Source: Micromonospora luteifusca (lineage in GTDB: Bacteria > Actinomycetota > Actinomycetes > Mycobacteriales > Micromonosporaceae). Taken from it: a DNA stretch of 64,000 nucleotides. Where the stretch lies: the NCBI RefSeq assembly GCF_016907275.1, contig NZ_JAFBBP010000001.1, forward strand, positions 4,082,001 to 4,146,000. Direction: 5' to 3'. Under the pieces are notes generated by a model. That model saw only the letters and a program-made list of their open reading frames with translations, did not search any database and was not told where the DNA came from. Below are positions 1 to 8,069 of this stretch, piece after piece (positions within the stretch are counted from its first letter, which is position 1; every line of letters starts with the position of its first letter). The position numbers were made by a program, and so were the translations under genes.

Positions 1-3000
1 ACCGCCCCGGCGGCGCTGCGCCCGTTTGCGGTGGCCGCCGTCGCGGCCGATCCTGACGGCGCCGGTGGTGGGGCCGGGCGACCGGTGCTGGCGGTGACCG
101 CCACCACCCGCGAGGCCGACGATCTCGCCGCCGCGCTGGCTGGGCTGTTGCCGGCCGAGCAGATCGTGGTCTTCCCCTCCTGGGAGACGCTGCCCCACGA
201 GCGGCTCTCCCCACGCTCGGACACGGTGGGTCGTCGGCTGGCGGTGCTGCGCCGGCTGGCGCACCCGGAGGCGACCGACGCGCACGGCGGCACCGGGCCA
301 CTTCGGGTGGTCGTGGCCCCGGTTCGCTCGCTGCTGCAACCGCAGCTCAAGGGCCTCGGCGACCTGGAGCCGGTGCAGCTGGCCGCCGGCGAGGAGGCAG
401 ACCTGGAGGAGGTCGCCCGCCGTCTGATCGACATGGCGTACGCCCGGGTCGACCTGGTCACCAAGCGCGGCGAGTTCGCGGTGCGCGGCGGCATCCTGGA
501 CGTCTTCCCGCCCACCGACGAGCACCCGTCCCGAGTCGAGTTCTGGGGCGACGAGGTGGAGGAGATCCGCACCTTCGCCGTCGCCGACCAGCGGACCATC
601 GAGCAGGTTCCGCTGCTGTGGGCGCCGCCCTGCCGGGAGTTGCTGCTCACCCCGGCGGTCCGCGATCGGGCCGCCGCACTCGCCGAGCAGCACCCCGAGC
701 TGGCCGAGATCCTCGACAAGCTGGCCGAGGGCATCCCGGTGGAGGGGATGGAGTCCCTCGCTCCGGTGCTGGTCGGCCCCGACTCGCTGGAGCTGCTGCT
801 GGACGCCATGCCGGCCGGCACCCACGTGCTGCTGTGCGACCCGGAGCGGATCCGCACCAGGGCGCACGACCTGGTGCGTACCTCGGAGGAGTTTCTGCAG
901 GCCAGTTGGGCCGCCGCCGCGGTCGGCGGCCAGGCCCCGGTGGACGTCGGCGCCGCCGCCTTCCGGACCCTCGGGGAGGTCCGCGCCACCGCGGGCAAGC
1001 TCGGCCAGCCGTGGTGGACGCTGTCCCCGTTCGGTCTGGTGGAGGCGGAGACCGCCGAGACGCGGCAGCCCTGGGAGGACGCGCCGGAGCAGGCCGCCGT
1101 CACCCCGGACGACGCCATCGCGGTGACCCTGTCCGCCCAGCCGGCCCCGCTCTACCACGGCGAGACCACGCGGGTGGTCGACGACCTCAAGCGCTGGGCC
1201 AGCGAGGGCTGGTCGATCGCGCTGGTCTTCGAGGGGCACGGCCCCGCCCAGCGGGCGGTCGAGGTGCTGCGTGACGCCGGCCTGGGCGCGCGGTTGACCG
1301 AGGAGGTGCCGACCGCGCCCGTTCCCGGCGAGCTGGTGGTCACCTGTGGGGCGCTGAGCAGCGGATTCGTCGACGAAGCGTCCCGTTTCGTGCTGCTCAC
1401 CGGCAACGATGTGACGGGTGGTCGGGGCACCTCGACCCGGGACATGCGCAAACTGCCGAGCCGGCGGCGCAACACCATCGATCCGCTGGAGCTGAAGGCC
1501 GGCGACTTCGTGGTGCACGAGCAGCACGGCATCGGCCGTTACGTCGAGCTGGTGCAGCGCACGGTCAACGGCGCCAGCCGCGAATACCTGGTCATCGAAT
1601 ACGCGGCCAGCAAGCGCGGCCAGCCCGGCGACCGCCTCTTCGTCCCCACCGACCAGCTCGACCAGCTCTCCCGCTACGTGGGCGGCGAGCAGCCGACCCT
1701 GCACAAGATGGGCGGCTCGGACTGGCAGAAGTCCAAGGCCCGGGCCCGTAAGGCGGTTCGGGAGATCGCCGCGCAGCTGATCCAGCTCTACGCCGCCCGC
1801 AAGGCGTCCAAGGGCCACTCGTTCGGCCCGGACACCCCCTGGCAGCGGGAGTTGGAGGACGCCTTCCCCTGGCAGGAGACGCCGGACCAGCTCGCCGCGA
1901 TCGACGAGGTCAAGCGGGACATGGAACAGACCGTCCCGATGGACCGGCTGATCTGTGGCGACGTCGGCTACGGCAAAACCGAGATCGCCGTCCGGGCGGC
2001 GTTCAAGGCGGTGCAGGACGGCAAGCAGGTGGCGGTGCTGGTGCCGACGACCCTGCTGGTGCAGCAGCACTACAACACGTTCGCCGAGCGGATGAGCCAG
2101 TTCCCGGTGGAGATCCGACAGCTGTCCCGGTTCCAGACGCCGAAGGAGACCGAACGGACGCTGGAGATGGTCGCCGACGGCACCGTCGACATCGTCATCG
2201 GCACCCACCGGCTGTTGCAGACCGCCACCCGCTTCAAGCAGTTGGGGCTGGTGGTCGTCGATGAGGAGCAGCGCTTCGGCGTCGAGCACAAGGAGCACCT
2301 GAAGACGCTGCGCGCGTCGGTCGACGTGCTGAGCATGTCGGCCACCCCGATCCCGCGCACCCTGGAGATGGCGATCACCGGCATCCGGGAGATGTCCACC
2401 ATCGCCACCCCGCCGGAGGAGCGGCACCCGGTGCTCACCTTCGTGGGCGCGCAGGACGACCGGCAGGTGGCCGCCTCCATCCACCGCGAGTTGCTCCGCG
2501 ACGGGCAGGTCTTCTACCTGCACAACCGGGTCGAGTCGATCGACCGGGCGGCGCGGCGACTGCGGGAGCTGGTGCCCGAGGCCCGGGTCGCGGTGGCGCA
2601 CGGCCAGATGAGCGAGGACGCCCTGGAGAAGGTCATGGTCGGCTTCTGGGAGAAGGAGTTCGACGTCCTGGTCTGCACCACGATCGTCGAGTCGGGCATC
2701 GACATCCCGAACGCCAACACGCTGATCGTGGAACGGGCTGACCTGCTCGGCCTGGCCCAGTTGCACCAGATCCGTGGTCGGGTCGGCCGGGGCCGGGAGC
2801 GGGCGTACGCCTACTTCCTCTACCCGCCGGAGAAGCCGCTCACCGAGCACGCCCACGAGCGGTTGGCGACCATCGCCCAGCACACCGAGTTGGGCGCCGG
2901 CATGTACGTGGCGATGAAGGACCTGGAGATCCGGGGCGCCGGCAACCTGCTCGGCGGCGAGCAGTCCGGGCACATCGAGGGCGTCGGCTTCGACCTGTAC

Positions 3001-3540
3001 GTGCGGATGGTCGGCGAGGCGGTCTCCGCGTTCAAGGGTGAGCGGTCGGAGGACGAGCCCGACGTCAAGATCGACCTTCCGGTCGACGCGCACCTGCCGC
3101 ACGACTACGTGAGCGTGGAGCGGCTGCGCCTGGAGATGTACCGCAAGCTCGCCGAGGCACGCGACGAGGAGCGGCTGCGCGAGGTGGTCGCTGAGATGAC
3201 CGACCGGTACGGCGAGCCACCGGCCCCGGTGCAGAACCTGGTGGAAGTGGCCCGGTTCCGCCTGTTGGCTCGCCGGTACGGCCTGACCGACGTGTCCATG
3301 CAGGGCAAGCACGTACGGTTCGGCCCGCTGCCCCTACCGGACTCGAAGCAGCTGCGGCTCAAGCGCTACCACCCGGACGCCGTCTACAAGCTGGCCACCG
3401 ACCAGGTCAGCGTGCCCCGGCCGACCACCCGGCGGGTCGGTGGCGAGCCGCTGCGTGACCAGGCGCTGCTCCAGTGGTGCGCGCAACTGCTCTCCGATGT
3501 GCTGGGTGCACCCGCCCAGCTCGCCGTCGCGGCGGGGTGA
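1..3540 (+). CDS. mfd: Transcription-repair coupling factor Mfd (5' end outside window)
   Basis: Mfd is the ATP-driven translocase that removes stalled RNA polymerase from damaged DNA and recruits UvrA. The frame is already open at the first base, so the N-terminus lies upstream of the window; a GTG at 31 is in frame but is probably internal. Of about 1180 visible codons, the first third is the UvrB-like module, followed by the CarD-like RNA-polymerase-interaction domain (about residues 490-600) and the RecG-like helicase core. The Walker A motif GDVGYGKT starts at about residue 653 and the DEEQ box lies at about residue 754. The C-terminal TRCF domain is complete. The length fits actinobacterial Mfd (about 1200 residues). 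It opens the conserved mfd-mazG-eno block. Confidence 0.97.
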   Translation, partial: TAPAALRPFAVAAVAADPDGAGGGAGRPVLAVTATTREADDLAAALAGLLPAEQIVVFPSWETLPHERLSPRSDTVGRRLAVLRRLAHPEATDAHGGTGPLRVVVAPVRSLLQPQLKGLGDLEPVQLAAGEEADLEEVARRLIDMAYARVDLVTKRGEFAVRGGILDVFPPTDEHPSRVEFWGDEVEEIRTFAVADQRTIEQVPLLWAPPCRELLLTPAVRDRAAALAEQHPELAEILDKLAEGIPVEGMESLAPVLVGPDSLELLLDAMPAGTHVLLCDPERIRTRAHDLVRTSEEFLQASWAAAAVGGQAPVDVGAAAFRTLGEVRATAGKLGQPWWTLSPFGLVEAETAETRQPWEDAPEQAAVTPDDAIAVTLSAQPAPLYHGETTRVVDDLKRWASEGWSIALVFEGHGPAQRAVEVLRDAGLGARLTEEVPTAPVPGELVVTCGALSSGFVDEASRFVLLTGNDVTGGRGTSTRDMRKLPSRRRNTIDPLELKAGDFVVHEQHGIGRYVELVQRTVNGASREYLVIEYAASKRGQPGDRLFVPTDQLDQLSRYVGGEQPTLHKMGGSDWQKSKARARKAVREIAAQLIQLYAARKASKGHSFGPDTPWQRELEDAFPWQETPDQLAAIDEVKRDMEQTVPMDRLICGDVGYGKTEIAVRAAFKAVQDGKQVAVLVPTTLLVQQHYNTFAERMSQFPVEIRQLSRFQTPKETERTLEMVADGTVDIVIGTHRLLQTATRFKQLGLVVVDEEQRFGVEHKEHLKTLRASVDVLSMSATPIPRTLEMAITGIREMSTIATPPEERHPVLTFVGAQDDRQVAASIHRELLRDGQVFYLHNRVESIDRAARRLRELVPEARVAVAHGQMSEDALEKVMVGFWEKEFDVLVCTTIVESGIDIPNANTLIVERADLLGLAQLHQIRGRVGRGRERAYAYFLYPPEKPLTEHAHERLATIAQHTELGAGMYVAMKDLEIRGAGNLLGGEQSGHIEGVGFDLYVRMVGEAVSAFKGERSEDEPDVKIDLPVDAHLPHDYVSVERLRLEMYRKLAEARDEERLREVVAEMTDRYGEPPAPVQNLVEVARFRLLARRYGLTDVSMQGKHVRFGPLPLPDSKQLRLKRYHPDAVYKLATDQVSVPRPTTRRVGGEPLRDQALLQWCAQLLSDVLGAPAQLAVAAG

Positions 3541-3604
3541 GGTGCGCCCCGGGGTGAGGTGGGGGCCGTCACAGCATGGGAGAGGGCATGAGAGAGTGAC
3601 TGGC

Positions 3605-4459
3605 ATGCGTGCTCGCCGTGTGATCGCCGCCGCCAGCGTCGCGGCCCTGGGTGTCCTTTCCCTCGCTGCCTGCGGCAAGTCCGCACCGGGCGTCGCCGCG
3701 TACGTCGGTGACACCGCCTATTCGGTGGATCGGGTCGATGCGATTCACGCCGAGGCGCAGGCAAAGTACGAGACGACCGTCCGGACGGCGTTCCAGCAGC
3801 AGAACGGGCCGTCCGCGTCTCCTTCGCCGGAGACTCTCCAGATCGGCGCGACCCCGCAGGACATGCTCAACCTGCTCGTCGGGATCGACCTGGCCAAGCG
3901 GATCATCGCGGAGAAGAAGATCCCGGTGCAGGACCAGCTCAAAGCCGAGGAGTTGGGTGAGAGCTTCGGGGCCCCTGGCACCGAATACGCGAAGCTCGCC
4001 GCCGACTGGTACGACCTCTTCCTTTCCCTCCAGGCGGGCCTGCCGCCGGCCGAGCTGACTGACGACATGCGCGCCACCGTCTACGACAAGCTGGTGGAAG
4101 GCAAGGTTGCCCCTCCCGGCTGGACGGTCGAGCAGCAGCGTGAGGCGTTCGCCGATCCGGCCATTGCCCAGCAGGTTTCGGCGGTGGTGGCCCTCAGCGC
4201 GGCCTTCCAGGAGGAGGTGAAGCGGGAGGACGTCTCCGTCAACCCTCGTTACTCCACGCTGGAAATTCCGGCCCTGCTCCAGGTGCCGAACAGCGGCTTC
4301 GGCAGGTACAACCTGCCCTACCTCGACCAGGACAGCACGGTCACTGACATCTCCACTCCGGATCCGGCGCCGTCGACCGGTGGCCCGGACGCCGGCCCGG
4401 ACGCCGGACCAGGCACCGACCCCGACGCTGGCCCGGGCACCGAGGGCACGGCCAGCTGA
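3605..4459 (+). CDS. SurA N-terminal-like lipoprotein
   Basis: A 284-residue exported lipoprotein. The lipobox LAAC places the lipidated Cys at residue 23 after an Arg-rich n-region and a hydrophobic stretch. The body resembles the helical SurA N-terminal (chaperone) domain; no parvulin PPIase domain is visible, so catalysis is unlikely. The last 30 residues are a low-complexity D/A/G/P/T tail, probably a linker at the cell surface. The start is ATG 3605, preceded by an AGAGAG run; GTG 3596, in frame and nine bases upstream behind GGGAGAGG, is a real alternative. The stop is 2 nt before mazG, so the two are probably co-transcribed. Function inferred: extracytoplasmic folding helper. Confidence 0.8.
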   Translation: MRARRVIAAASVAALGVLSLAACGKSAPGVAAYVGDTAYSVDRVDAIHAEAQAKYETTVRTAFQQQNGPSASPSPETLQIGATPQDMLNLLVGIDLAKRIIAEKKIPVQDQLKAEELGESFGAPGTEYAKLAADWYDLFLSLQAGLPPAELTDDMRATVYDKLVEGKVAPPGWTVEQQREAFADPAIAQQVSAVVALSAAFQEEVKREDVSVNPRYSTLEIPALLQVPNSGFGRYNLPYLDQDSTVTDISTPDPAPSTGGPDAGPDAGPGTDPDAGPGTEGTAS

Positions 4460-4461
4460 GG

Positions 4462-5433
4462 ATGACGGCACGGATCGTCCTCCTGGTCACCTCGCCCCGG
4501 CTGCCGGCGGGCCTGCTGACCTCCGCAGCCTGGGACGTCGTACGCCAGCACCCGGTGTTGACCGGCGCGGAGAGCGAGTTGGCCACGGCCGTGCGGCAGG
4601 CGGGCGCCGAGGTGACAGTCGTGGACGGGCCAGCGACGCAGCCGTTGCTGGATGCGGTGGCGACGCATGGCACGGCCGTGTGGCTGGCCGGCCCCGCAGG
4701 CGACGAGGCGCTGGCCCGGGAGTTGGGCCTGCGGTTGGCCCGGCAGCCAGGGTTGGCCGAGATGGAGCTGATGTACGGCTCGTGGGACCCACCGGGCGCC
4801 CGGCTGCTCGACGCGGTGGCCGTGCTGGACCGGCTGGCCTCGCCGGGCGGCGACCCGTGGAAGCGGGCGCAGACGCACCGTAGCCTCGCCGGTTACCTGC
4901 TGGAGGAGAGCTACGAGGCGTACGACGCGATCAGCGCCGACGACACCGACGCGCTGCGCGAGGAGTTGGGCGACGTGTTGTTGCAGGTGGTCCTGCATGC
5001 GCGGCTCGCCGAGGAGTTGCCCGAGGACGAACGCTGGACCATCGACGACGTGGCGGGTGGCCTGGTCGACAAGATGATCCGGCGTAATCCGCACGTCTTC
5101 GCCGGTGCGGAGGCGGGCACGCTGGAGGAGATCACCGAGAACTGGGAGCGGATCAAACGCGCCGAGAAGGCGCGGAGCTCGGTGCTGGACGGCGTGGCGC
5201 TGAGCCAGCCCGCACTGGCGCTGGCCGCGCAGATCCTGGGCCGTGCCGCCCGTGCCGGCCGAGCGGTTCCGCCACCACTGGCCGACACCCAGGTGGACCC
5301 GGAGGCGCGATTGGGCGCCAGCCTCCTGGCAACGGTCGCGGCCGCCCGCGAGGCGGGCATCGACCCGGAAGCGGCCCTCCGCCGCGCCACCCTCGCCTAC
5401 GCCGAGGCCATCCGCGCCGCCGAGACCGACTGA
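4462..5433 (+). CDS. mazG: MazG-family nucleoside triphosphate pyrophosphohydrolase
   Basis: MazG hydrolyses (d)NTPs to the monophosphates and PPi, cleaning aberrant nucleotides from the pool. The 323-residue product has a single MazG domain in its second half. The Mg-binding EExxE motif is at residues 148-152 and the matching ExxD at 168-171, the spacing typical of the fold. The N-terminal 120 residues form a separate domain seen in actinobacterial MazG and of uncertain role. ATG 4462 follows the preceding stop by two bases, and the upstream lipoprotein end supplies a GAGG-like ribosome-binding site. In mycobacteria this gene sits between mfd and eno, as here, except that an accessory block intervenes. 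Confidence 0.9.
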   Translation: MTARIVLLVTSPRLPAGLLTSAAWDVVRQHPVLTGAESELATAVRQAGAEVTVVDGPATQPLLDAVATHGTAVWLAGPAGDEALARELGLRLARQPGLAEMELMYGSWDPPGARLLDAVAVLDRLASPGGDPWKRAQTHRSLAGYLLEESYEAYDAISADDTDALREELGDVLLQVVLHARLAEELPEDERWTIDDVAGGLVDKMIRRNPHVFAGAEAGTLEEITENWERIKRAEKARSSVLDGVALSQPALALAAQILGRAARAGRAVPPPLADTQVDPEARLGASLLATVAAAREAGIDPEAALRRATLAYAEAIRAAETD

Positions 5434-5453
5434 CCGCAGTGTCTCCCTGACCA

Positions 5454-5477
5454 CTGAGCCGGCAGTAGGTGGCTCAG
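5454..5477. terminator. Hairpin between convergent mazG and immunity gene
   Basis: CTGAGCC (5454-5460) and GGCTCAG (5471-5477) form a 7-bp stem with a 10-nt loop. It sits where mazG (+) and the SUKH-3 gene (-) converge and overlaps the latter's stop codon. No U-tract is present, as is common in actinobacteria. Confidence 0.5.
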
Positions 5478-5917
5478 GGGCGTCGACCGGTGACCAGGTT
5501 GGCGATGGCCTCGGCACCGGTGCCGATCCGCCGGCACTCGTTGCCGAAGAGCATGAACACGGTGGAGTCCTCGTCGATCGCGAGGATCGCGTGCCCGCCA
5601 CCGGCGTCACCGATCGGGTAGAGCTCGCCACGAGCCGGGCAGCCGAGACTGCGGAACCAGTCCCGGCGGCCCTCACCGTTGCGGGGATCCAGCTCGAAGG
5701 TGACCGAGGCGACTTCGTGCCCGAGGCCACGGATGCGGGGAACGTTGAGCCCGCCGAACTCGCTCAGGAAGCGGGCTGCCGCGGCATGCAGGTGGAAGCC
5801 GCTGCCATCGGCCAGCTCCTGAGCCCAGTCGTGCAGGTCGACCTGCCGCTCGGGCTGCCAACCGGCCGTGGTCAGGTGCGCGACGACTTCCGACGCCCAG
5901 TCGTGTGCCTCGGCCAT
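5474..5917 (-). CDS. SUKH-3 family immunity protein
   Basis: A 147-residue acidic protein matching the SUKH-3 immunity family. It has the FLSEFGGLNV core followed by a YPIGDAGGGHAILAIDE segment and a downstream FGNE motif. SUKH proteins bind and neutralise cognate nuclease or deaminase toxins of polymorphic toxin systems. ATG 5917 overlaps the stop of the upstream deaminase gene (TGATG), and an AAGGG ribosome-binding site lies inside the toxin's last codons; GTG 5920 is an alternative start. Placement immediately downstream of a deaminase-type toxin on the same strand is the classic toxin-immunity order, so neutralising that toxin is the likely role. Confidence 0.88.
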   Translation of the reverse strand: MAEAHDWASEVVAHLTTAGWQPERQVDLHDWAQELADGSGFHLHAAAARFLSEFGGLNVPRIRGLGHEVASVTFELDPRNGEGRRDWFRSLGCPARGELYPIGDAGGGHAILAIDEDSTVFMLFGNECRRIGTGAEAIANLVTGRRP

Positions 5918-6615
5918 CACATCGCCCTTCTCAGGTCCAGCTCGTCGAACAGCGGCTCACAACTATCACACGGCGGGACGTACCGCCCGTGGGTTCGGCT
6001 GCCTGGCGGACCGATCTGGGACGAGCCGACCGACGCTCCCCGGAAGTCCTCCAGGTCAAGTCCGTCCCGGACCATCCCGTCCTCAATGGCGCGGGGCAGG
6101 GCGCAGTGCCCGTGCCAGTCGGCGCGAGGGTCCGCCCGGTCGATCACCGCCTTCACCCCCGGTTCGTGCACAGGGTAGGAGGTGTCCGAGCTACTGGCCG
6201 TGTATTCGCGGCCATCAGGGGTTACCACGGACTCGGAGACACCCTCCTCACGTCCCTCGCGCTGACGGCGGTCCGCGTTCTCCGCGGCGAGCTGCCGGGC
6301 CCGGGCGTCCCTCTCGGCCGGCGTCATGCCGCCACCCTGCGCCGGCGGCCCGGGATCGGCAGGACCCCCGGGACCTGTGGGACCCCCGGGACCTGCTGGA
6401 CCTGCTGGACCTCCGGGACCATCTGGCGGGAAGTCGAAGTACTCATTGGCCGGCGAGGCCATGCCTCGGCCACCGCGACTGCCACGGCCATCGCGACCAT
6501 CGCGACCATCGCGGCCATCGCGACCACTGCGGCCATCGCGCCCGTCCCGGCCATCGCGACCGCGATCGGCGTTGTTGCCACCCCGGTCCCGACCACCCCG
6601 GCCGCCTCTAGCCAT
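5917..6615 (-). CDS. YwqJ-like deaminase toxin module with Gly-rich and collagen-like N-terminus
   Basis: A 232-residue protein. Residues 1-52 are R/G/D repeats (RDGRDGRDG). Residues about 60-95 are collagen-like Gly-Pro-X. A charged helix follows, then a C-terminal domain that fits the nucleic-acid deaminase fold of the YwqJ type. That domain carries a DWHGHCALPRAI first motif and a PPCDSC second motif (CxxC, zinc ligands). In the superfamily the first motif normally reads H/C-A-E; here the Glu position is Leu, so activity needs testing. The start ATG 6615 overlaps the stop of the upstream CpnT-N-like gene by 8 nt with no separate ribosome-binding site, so translation is coupled or the two were once one protein. 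Prediction: secreted toxin, cognate to the adjacent SUKH-3 protein. Confidence 0.72.
   Translation of the reverse strand: MARGGRGGRDRGGNNADRGRDGRDGRDGRSGRDGRDGRDGRDGRGSRGGRGMASPANEYFDFPPDGPGGPAGPAGPGGPTGPGGPADPGPPAQGGGMTPAERDARARQLAAENADRRQREGREEGVSESVVTPDGREYTASSSDTSYPVHEPGVKAVIDRADPRADWHGHCALPRAIEDGMVRDGLDLEDFRGASVGSSQIGPPGSRTHGRYVPPCDSCEPLFDELDLRRAM
6476..6600. repeat. In-frame 9-bp tandem repeats encoding RDG units
   Basis: Degenerate copies of a 9-bp unit of the form SACCATCGC (plus-strand reading) run through the 5' part of the deaminase gene and encode the R-D-G peptide repeats. The repeat keeps the reading frame, so copy-number change would alter linker length only. Confidence 0.7.
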
Positions 6616-7102
6616 TGAGGATCATGTCCAGGGCCATTCCGACGAGCTGGTCGATGATCAGCTCGCTGATCATCTTGAAGATCGGTATCTCGAGCAGGGA
6701 GGCGCCCGCCGTGGCCACCGCGGTGGCGATCGCCTGGGCGACCTGGACGGCGAGTAGTGCCAACTGCACGATCACGCTGATTTTCAGCGCCAACACGATT
6801 CCGGCGCAGACGATCATCGCCACGCCCAGGATCCGTGCGCCCTGCCCGGCATTCTCCAGGTTGACGGCCGGTGACCTCTGGGCGGTCCAGGCGGCTTGAA
6901 AGGCGTCGATTGCCTCACCCGCGTTGCTCTGCCACAGGCTGGTGGCGGCGTTCGACGAGGTGGTGACCGGGACGGCGACCTCGTCGGCCAACCGCAACCA
7001 GGTCTGGCCGAACTCGAACATCCGCTCCTCGTCGGCCTCCGGCCAGGAAAAACCCAGCCAGCCGAGCACTGACACGAGCTCTTCGGGAAGTTGCAGACCC
7101 AT
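6608..7102 (-). CDS. CpnT N-terminal-like (WXG100-like) secretion-domain protein
   Basis: A 164-residue protein beginning MGLQLPEELVSVLGWLGFSWP, the pattern of the CpnT-like N-terminal domain found at the head of actinobacterial type VII-exported toxins. A helical WXG100-like half (with LWQSNAGEAI as the turn) is followed by two hydrophobic segments (about residues 88-135). In related proteins this domain leads directly into a toxin; here it ends with a TAG and the deaminase starts in another frame 8 nt earlier. ATG 7102 lies 3 nt after the stop of the WXG100-like gene. Likely role: recognition and/or delivery partner for the deaminase. Confidence 0.78.
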   Translation of the reverse strand: MGLQLPEELVSVLGWLGFSWPEADEERMFEFGQTWLRLADEVAVPVTTSSNAATSLWQSNAGEAIDAFQAAWTAQRSPAVNLENAGQGARILGVAMIVCAGIVLALKISVIVQLALLAVQVAQAIATAVATAGASLLEIPIFKMISELIIDQLVGMALDMILNG

Positions 7103-7105
7103 CGT

Positions 7106-7447
7106 TCACCCCTGCCGGGCGTCGCTGTCGAGGGCTCGCCCCATGTCCAGCATGAGCTGAGTGTTCGTCTCTTCCACCCGCACGTACGCCTCGGCCATCC
7201 CGCGCAACCTGTCGGCGTACTCCCACAGGGCGTCGGTGTTGGCCTCCAGGCAGTCGGCGGCCAATTCGAAGGCACCGCCGAAACACTCACCGATGAGGAA
7301 GCCCAGGTCGTCGCCGCCCCATACCTCCCCGGCCGTCGCGAGTTGGCCGCTCACCTGCTGGACCAGCGCGTCCACCCGCTCCGCAGCCGAGTCGAGTGCA
7401 CCACCGGTCTGCCGCAGCAGCTCCGGGTCCACGTTCAGCGGCTTCAC
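7106..7447 (-). CDS. WXG100-like type VII secretion target
   Basis: A 113-residue all-helical protein of ESX-target size with a central W-G-G-D turn (EVWGGDDLG) between two helices. This matches the WXG100/EspC-like fold of small proteins exported by type VII systems, usually as dimers. It starts at GTG 7447, overlapping the upstream YbaB-like stop by four bases (GTGA), which implies translational coupling. No ESX core genes (eccC, mycP) are in the window, so export would depend on a system encoded elsewhere. A chaperone or co-secreted partner for the following toxin pieces is the likely role. Confidence 0.72.
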   Translation of the reverse strand: MKPLNVDPELLRQTGGALDSAAERVDALVQQVSGQLATAGEVWGGDDLGFLIGECFGGAFELAADCLEANTDALWEYADRLRGMAEAYVRVEETNTQLMLDMGRALDSDARQG

Positions 7448-7923
7448 CTGCGCCGCATTTGCTGGAGGGTCTCGTTGATCGTCTGAGAGAACGTCGCCAT
7501 CTGCCGAAGGCTCTCGGACTGAATCCGCTCGATCCGTTCCCCGAGTGCGTCGAGGTCGACCTGGGGTACGTCGTCCGGAAGCGTCGGCTGCGCGGCGGCC
7601 CGTGCTTCGGCCAGCGCCACGTTGACCGCCTGCCGTACGCCGTCGGCGACATCGGTCAGCGACACGCGCAGCACCCTGGGGTCCAGGGTGAGGTCCGACA
7701 GGGTGCCGTCCGCGTTTGCGACCGCCCGCACCAGACCGTTCAGGGCCTCGCCCACCGCCTCAGCGGCGCCCAGCCCGCTGACGTCGGTGGCTGTCGTGGC
7801 CCGGCGGGTCGACGCCAGCGTGTCCCGTGCCTGCTGGAGGAGCCGGTCGAACTCCTCCGTGCCGAGGCCCTGGCCACCCAGCCGCCCGTCCGTGCGCGGA
7901 ACCCGCACGCCTTCGTCTTCCAC
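7444..7923 (-). CDS. YbaB/EbfC-like protein at head of toxin operon
   Basis: A 159-residue protein whose middle (about residues 40-110) resembles the YbaB/EbfC fold: a helix, a GTVTVTV-like strand set (here ADGTLSDLTLDPRVL) and a second helix. Such proteins often head actinobacterial WXG100/toxin operons, where their role is not settled. The start is GTG 7923 with AGGAGG at 7930-7935 on the reverse strand, the strongest ribosome-binding site in the cassette, so this is the first gene of the operon. It overlaps the WXG100-like gene by 4 nt. Confidence 0.7.
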   Translation of the reverse strand: MEDEGVRVPRTDGRLGGQGLGTEEFDRLLQQARDTLASTRRATTATDVSGLGAAEAVGEALNGLVRAVANADGTLSDLTLDPRVLRVSLTDVADGVRQAVNVALAEARAAAQPTLPDDVPQVDLDALGERIERIQSESLRQMATFSQTINETLQQMRRR

Positions 7924-8057
7924 GATAGGACCTCCTGACGCCGCCAGTTGATGAGGCTATCGACAACCGTCAAACCATTCAGCCCCGTTCCGGTGGCCAT
8001 CGGCTCAACAGGGTGTGCCAGGGGTTGGTGCGGCTGATCGGGGTCAGGGGTGCCGTC

Positions 8058-8063
8058 TAGGGT
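8058..8063 (+). promoter_or_regulatory. -10 hexamer TAGGGT, probable leaderless start
   Basis: TAGGGT lies 6 nt before ATG 8070, and there is no ribosome-binding site. This spacing puts the transcription start at or beside the start codon. Confidence 0.5.
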
Positions 8064-8069
8064 CGGGGC

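Noticed and set aside
6476..6600. 9-bp repeats considered as an intergenic satellite
   Set aside because: They lie in frame within the deaminase gene and encode RDG repeats.
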